This document shows, in pieces, positions 6,554-7,237 of a stretch of 7,237 nucleotides of DNA; the stretch's first letter is position 1, and each line of letters begins with the position of its first letter. The notes beneath the pieces were generated by a model. It saw only the letters and a list, made by a program, of their open reading frames with translations, had not been told where the DNA came from and did not search any database. Source of the DNA: Cellvibrionales bacterium UBA1969. GTDB taxonomy: Bacteria; Pseudomonadota; Gammaproteobacteria; Pseudomonadales; UBA7434. Where the stretch lies: NCBI GenBank assembly GCA_002339085.1, contig DDDX01000010.1:1-7237 (forward strand), in the 5' to 3' direction. The position numbers and the translations under genes were made by a program.

Positions 6554-7237
6554 ATGAATGACTTAGTGAAAAATTTATTGCTTTGGGTGGTGATCGCTGC
6601 TGTGTTGATGACGGTATTTCAAAATATTAATGCCCCACAAGAAGCTGAAAATTTAGATTACTCGCAATTTATCAGTGAGGTGCAAACGAGCCAGATTCGT
6701 CGTGTAGAAACTGAGGGCTTCACTATTTACGGCGAGCGAATGGACGGCAGTGAGTTTAAAACCGTACGCCCTTACATGGAAGATCCCAAGTTAATTGATG
6801 ATCTGTTAGAGCACAATGTAGAAATCATTGGCCGTGAACCTGAGCAACAAAGTTTGTTGCGTCAATTACTGGTGGCCTGTTTCCCCATTTTAATTGTGAT
6901 TGCTGTGTTCATGTTTTTCATGCGTCAAATGCAAGGTGGCGCTGGTGGCCGTGGAGGCCCCATGGCCTTTGGTAAAAGCAAAGCTAAACTGTTAGGCGAA
7001 GATCAAATAAAAACGACCTTTGCCGATGTCGCCGGCTGTGATGAAGCCAAAGAAGAAGTGAAAGAGTTGGTCGACTTTTTACGCGACCCCAGTAAATTTC
7101 AAAAGTTAGGTGGTCGTATTCCCCGCGGCGTGCTGATGGTGGGACAACCTGGTACGGGTAAAACCTTATTGGCGAAAGCCATTGCCGGCGAAGCAAAAGT
7201 CCCGTTCTTTTCGATTTCAGGTTCTGATTTTGTTGAA
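6554..7237 (+). CDS. ftsH: ATP-dependent zinc metalloprotease FtsH, 3'-truncated by window edge
   Basis: FtsH is a hexameric inner-membrane AAA+ protease that degrades misassembled membrane proteins and regulatory substrates. Translating from the ATG at 6554 gives 228 residues with no stop before the window edge, about a third of the usual roughly 640. Seen are TM1 (about 7-23), a periplasmic domain (about 24-103, with LDYSQFISEV), TM2 (about 104-123, VACFPILIVIAVFMFFM), a Gly-rich linker (QGGAGGRGG, 127-135), the AAA+ start TTFADVAGCDEAKEEV (154-169), Walker A GQPGTGKT (197-204, with K203) and FFSISGSDFVE. Walker B, the SRH and the HExxH zinc site lie beyond the edge. GAGGAA (6543-6548) is a good Shine-Dalgarno, 5 bp before the ATG. 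Oddity: the second Walker A residue is Gln where E. coli FtsH has Pro. folP and glmM would be the expected downstream genes. Confidence 0.97.
   Translation, partial: MNDLVKNLLLWVVIAAVLMTVFQNINAPQEAENLDYSQFISEVQTSQIRRVETEGFTIYGERMDGSEFKTVRPYMEDPKLIDDLLEHNVEIIGREPEQQSLLRQLLVACFPILIVIAVFMFFMRQMQGGAGGRGGPMAFGKSKAKLLGEDQIKTTFADVAGCDEAKEEVKELVDFLRDPSKFQKLGGRIPRGVLMVGQPGTGKTLLAKAIAGEAKVPFFSISGSDFVE

Noticed and set aside
6984..7196. Open frame on the minus strand inside ftsH (70 codons)
   Set aside because: Antisense to the start of the FtsH AAA+ domain; low-complexity, Arg-rich translation typical of a shadow frame.

Overview
The window reads as ordinary core chromosome of a gammaproteobacterium, carrying one accessory gene. 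The order carB, greA, yhbY (opposite strand), rlmE, ftsH is a familiar conserved neighbourhood in Gammaproteobacteria, with the carB-greA part resembling the Pseudomonas-type arrangement. The CarB, GreA, RlmE and FtsH sequences all resemble their gammaproteobacterial counterparts closely, and the YhbY C-terminus resembles the pseudomonad form. I cannot assign a genus; a marine relative of Pseudomonadales/Cellvibrionales would fit but is a guess.

Layout: 1-2532 is the 3' four-fifths of carB (large subunit of carbamoyl-phosphate synthetase), cut by the left edge. After 55 bp comes greA (2588-3067), a transcript-cleavage factor. The 244 bp from 3068 to 3311 hold a probable greA terminator and then three separate dyad or repeat structures. 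A 635-residue putative outer-membrane lipoprotein follows (3312-5219). It has no clear named family, is AT-richer than its neighbours, and sits between two genes that are usually adjacent and convergent. It runs head-on into yhbY (5231-5566, minus strand) with an 11-bp gap. The divergent yhbY-rlmE region contains a perfect 14-bp palindrome. rlmE (5742-6383) ends inside a terminator-like hairpin. A 170-bp gap with a reasonable sigma-70 promoter and a leader of small hairpins leads into ftsH (6554 to the right edge), of which the two membrane segments, the periplasmic domain and the Walker A region are present.

Functionally the housekeeping genes cover pyrimidine/arginine precursor supply (CarB), RNA polymerase rescue (GreA), 50S ribosome assembly and 23S rRNA methylation (YhbY, RlmE) and membrane protein quality control (FtsH). 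The lipoprotein has no evident link to them and looks like a surface-exposed accessory protein placed in a stable intergenic site. I see no mobile-element genes, tRNA, rRNA, CRISPR array or defence system. The best candidates for something new are the lipoprotein with its repeat-rich upstream region, and the structured ftsH leader.
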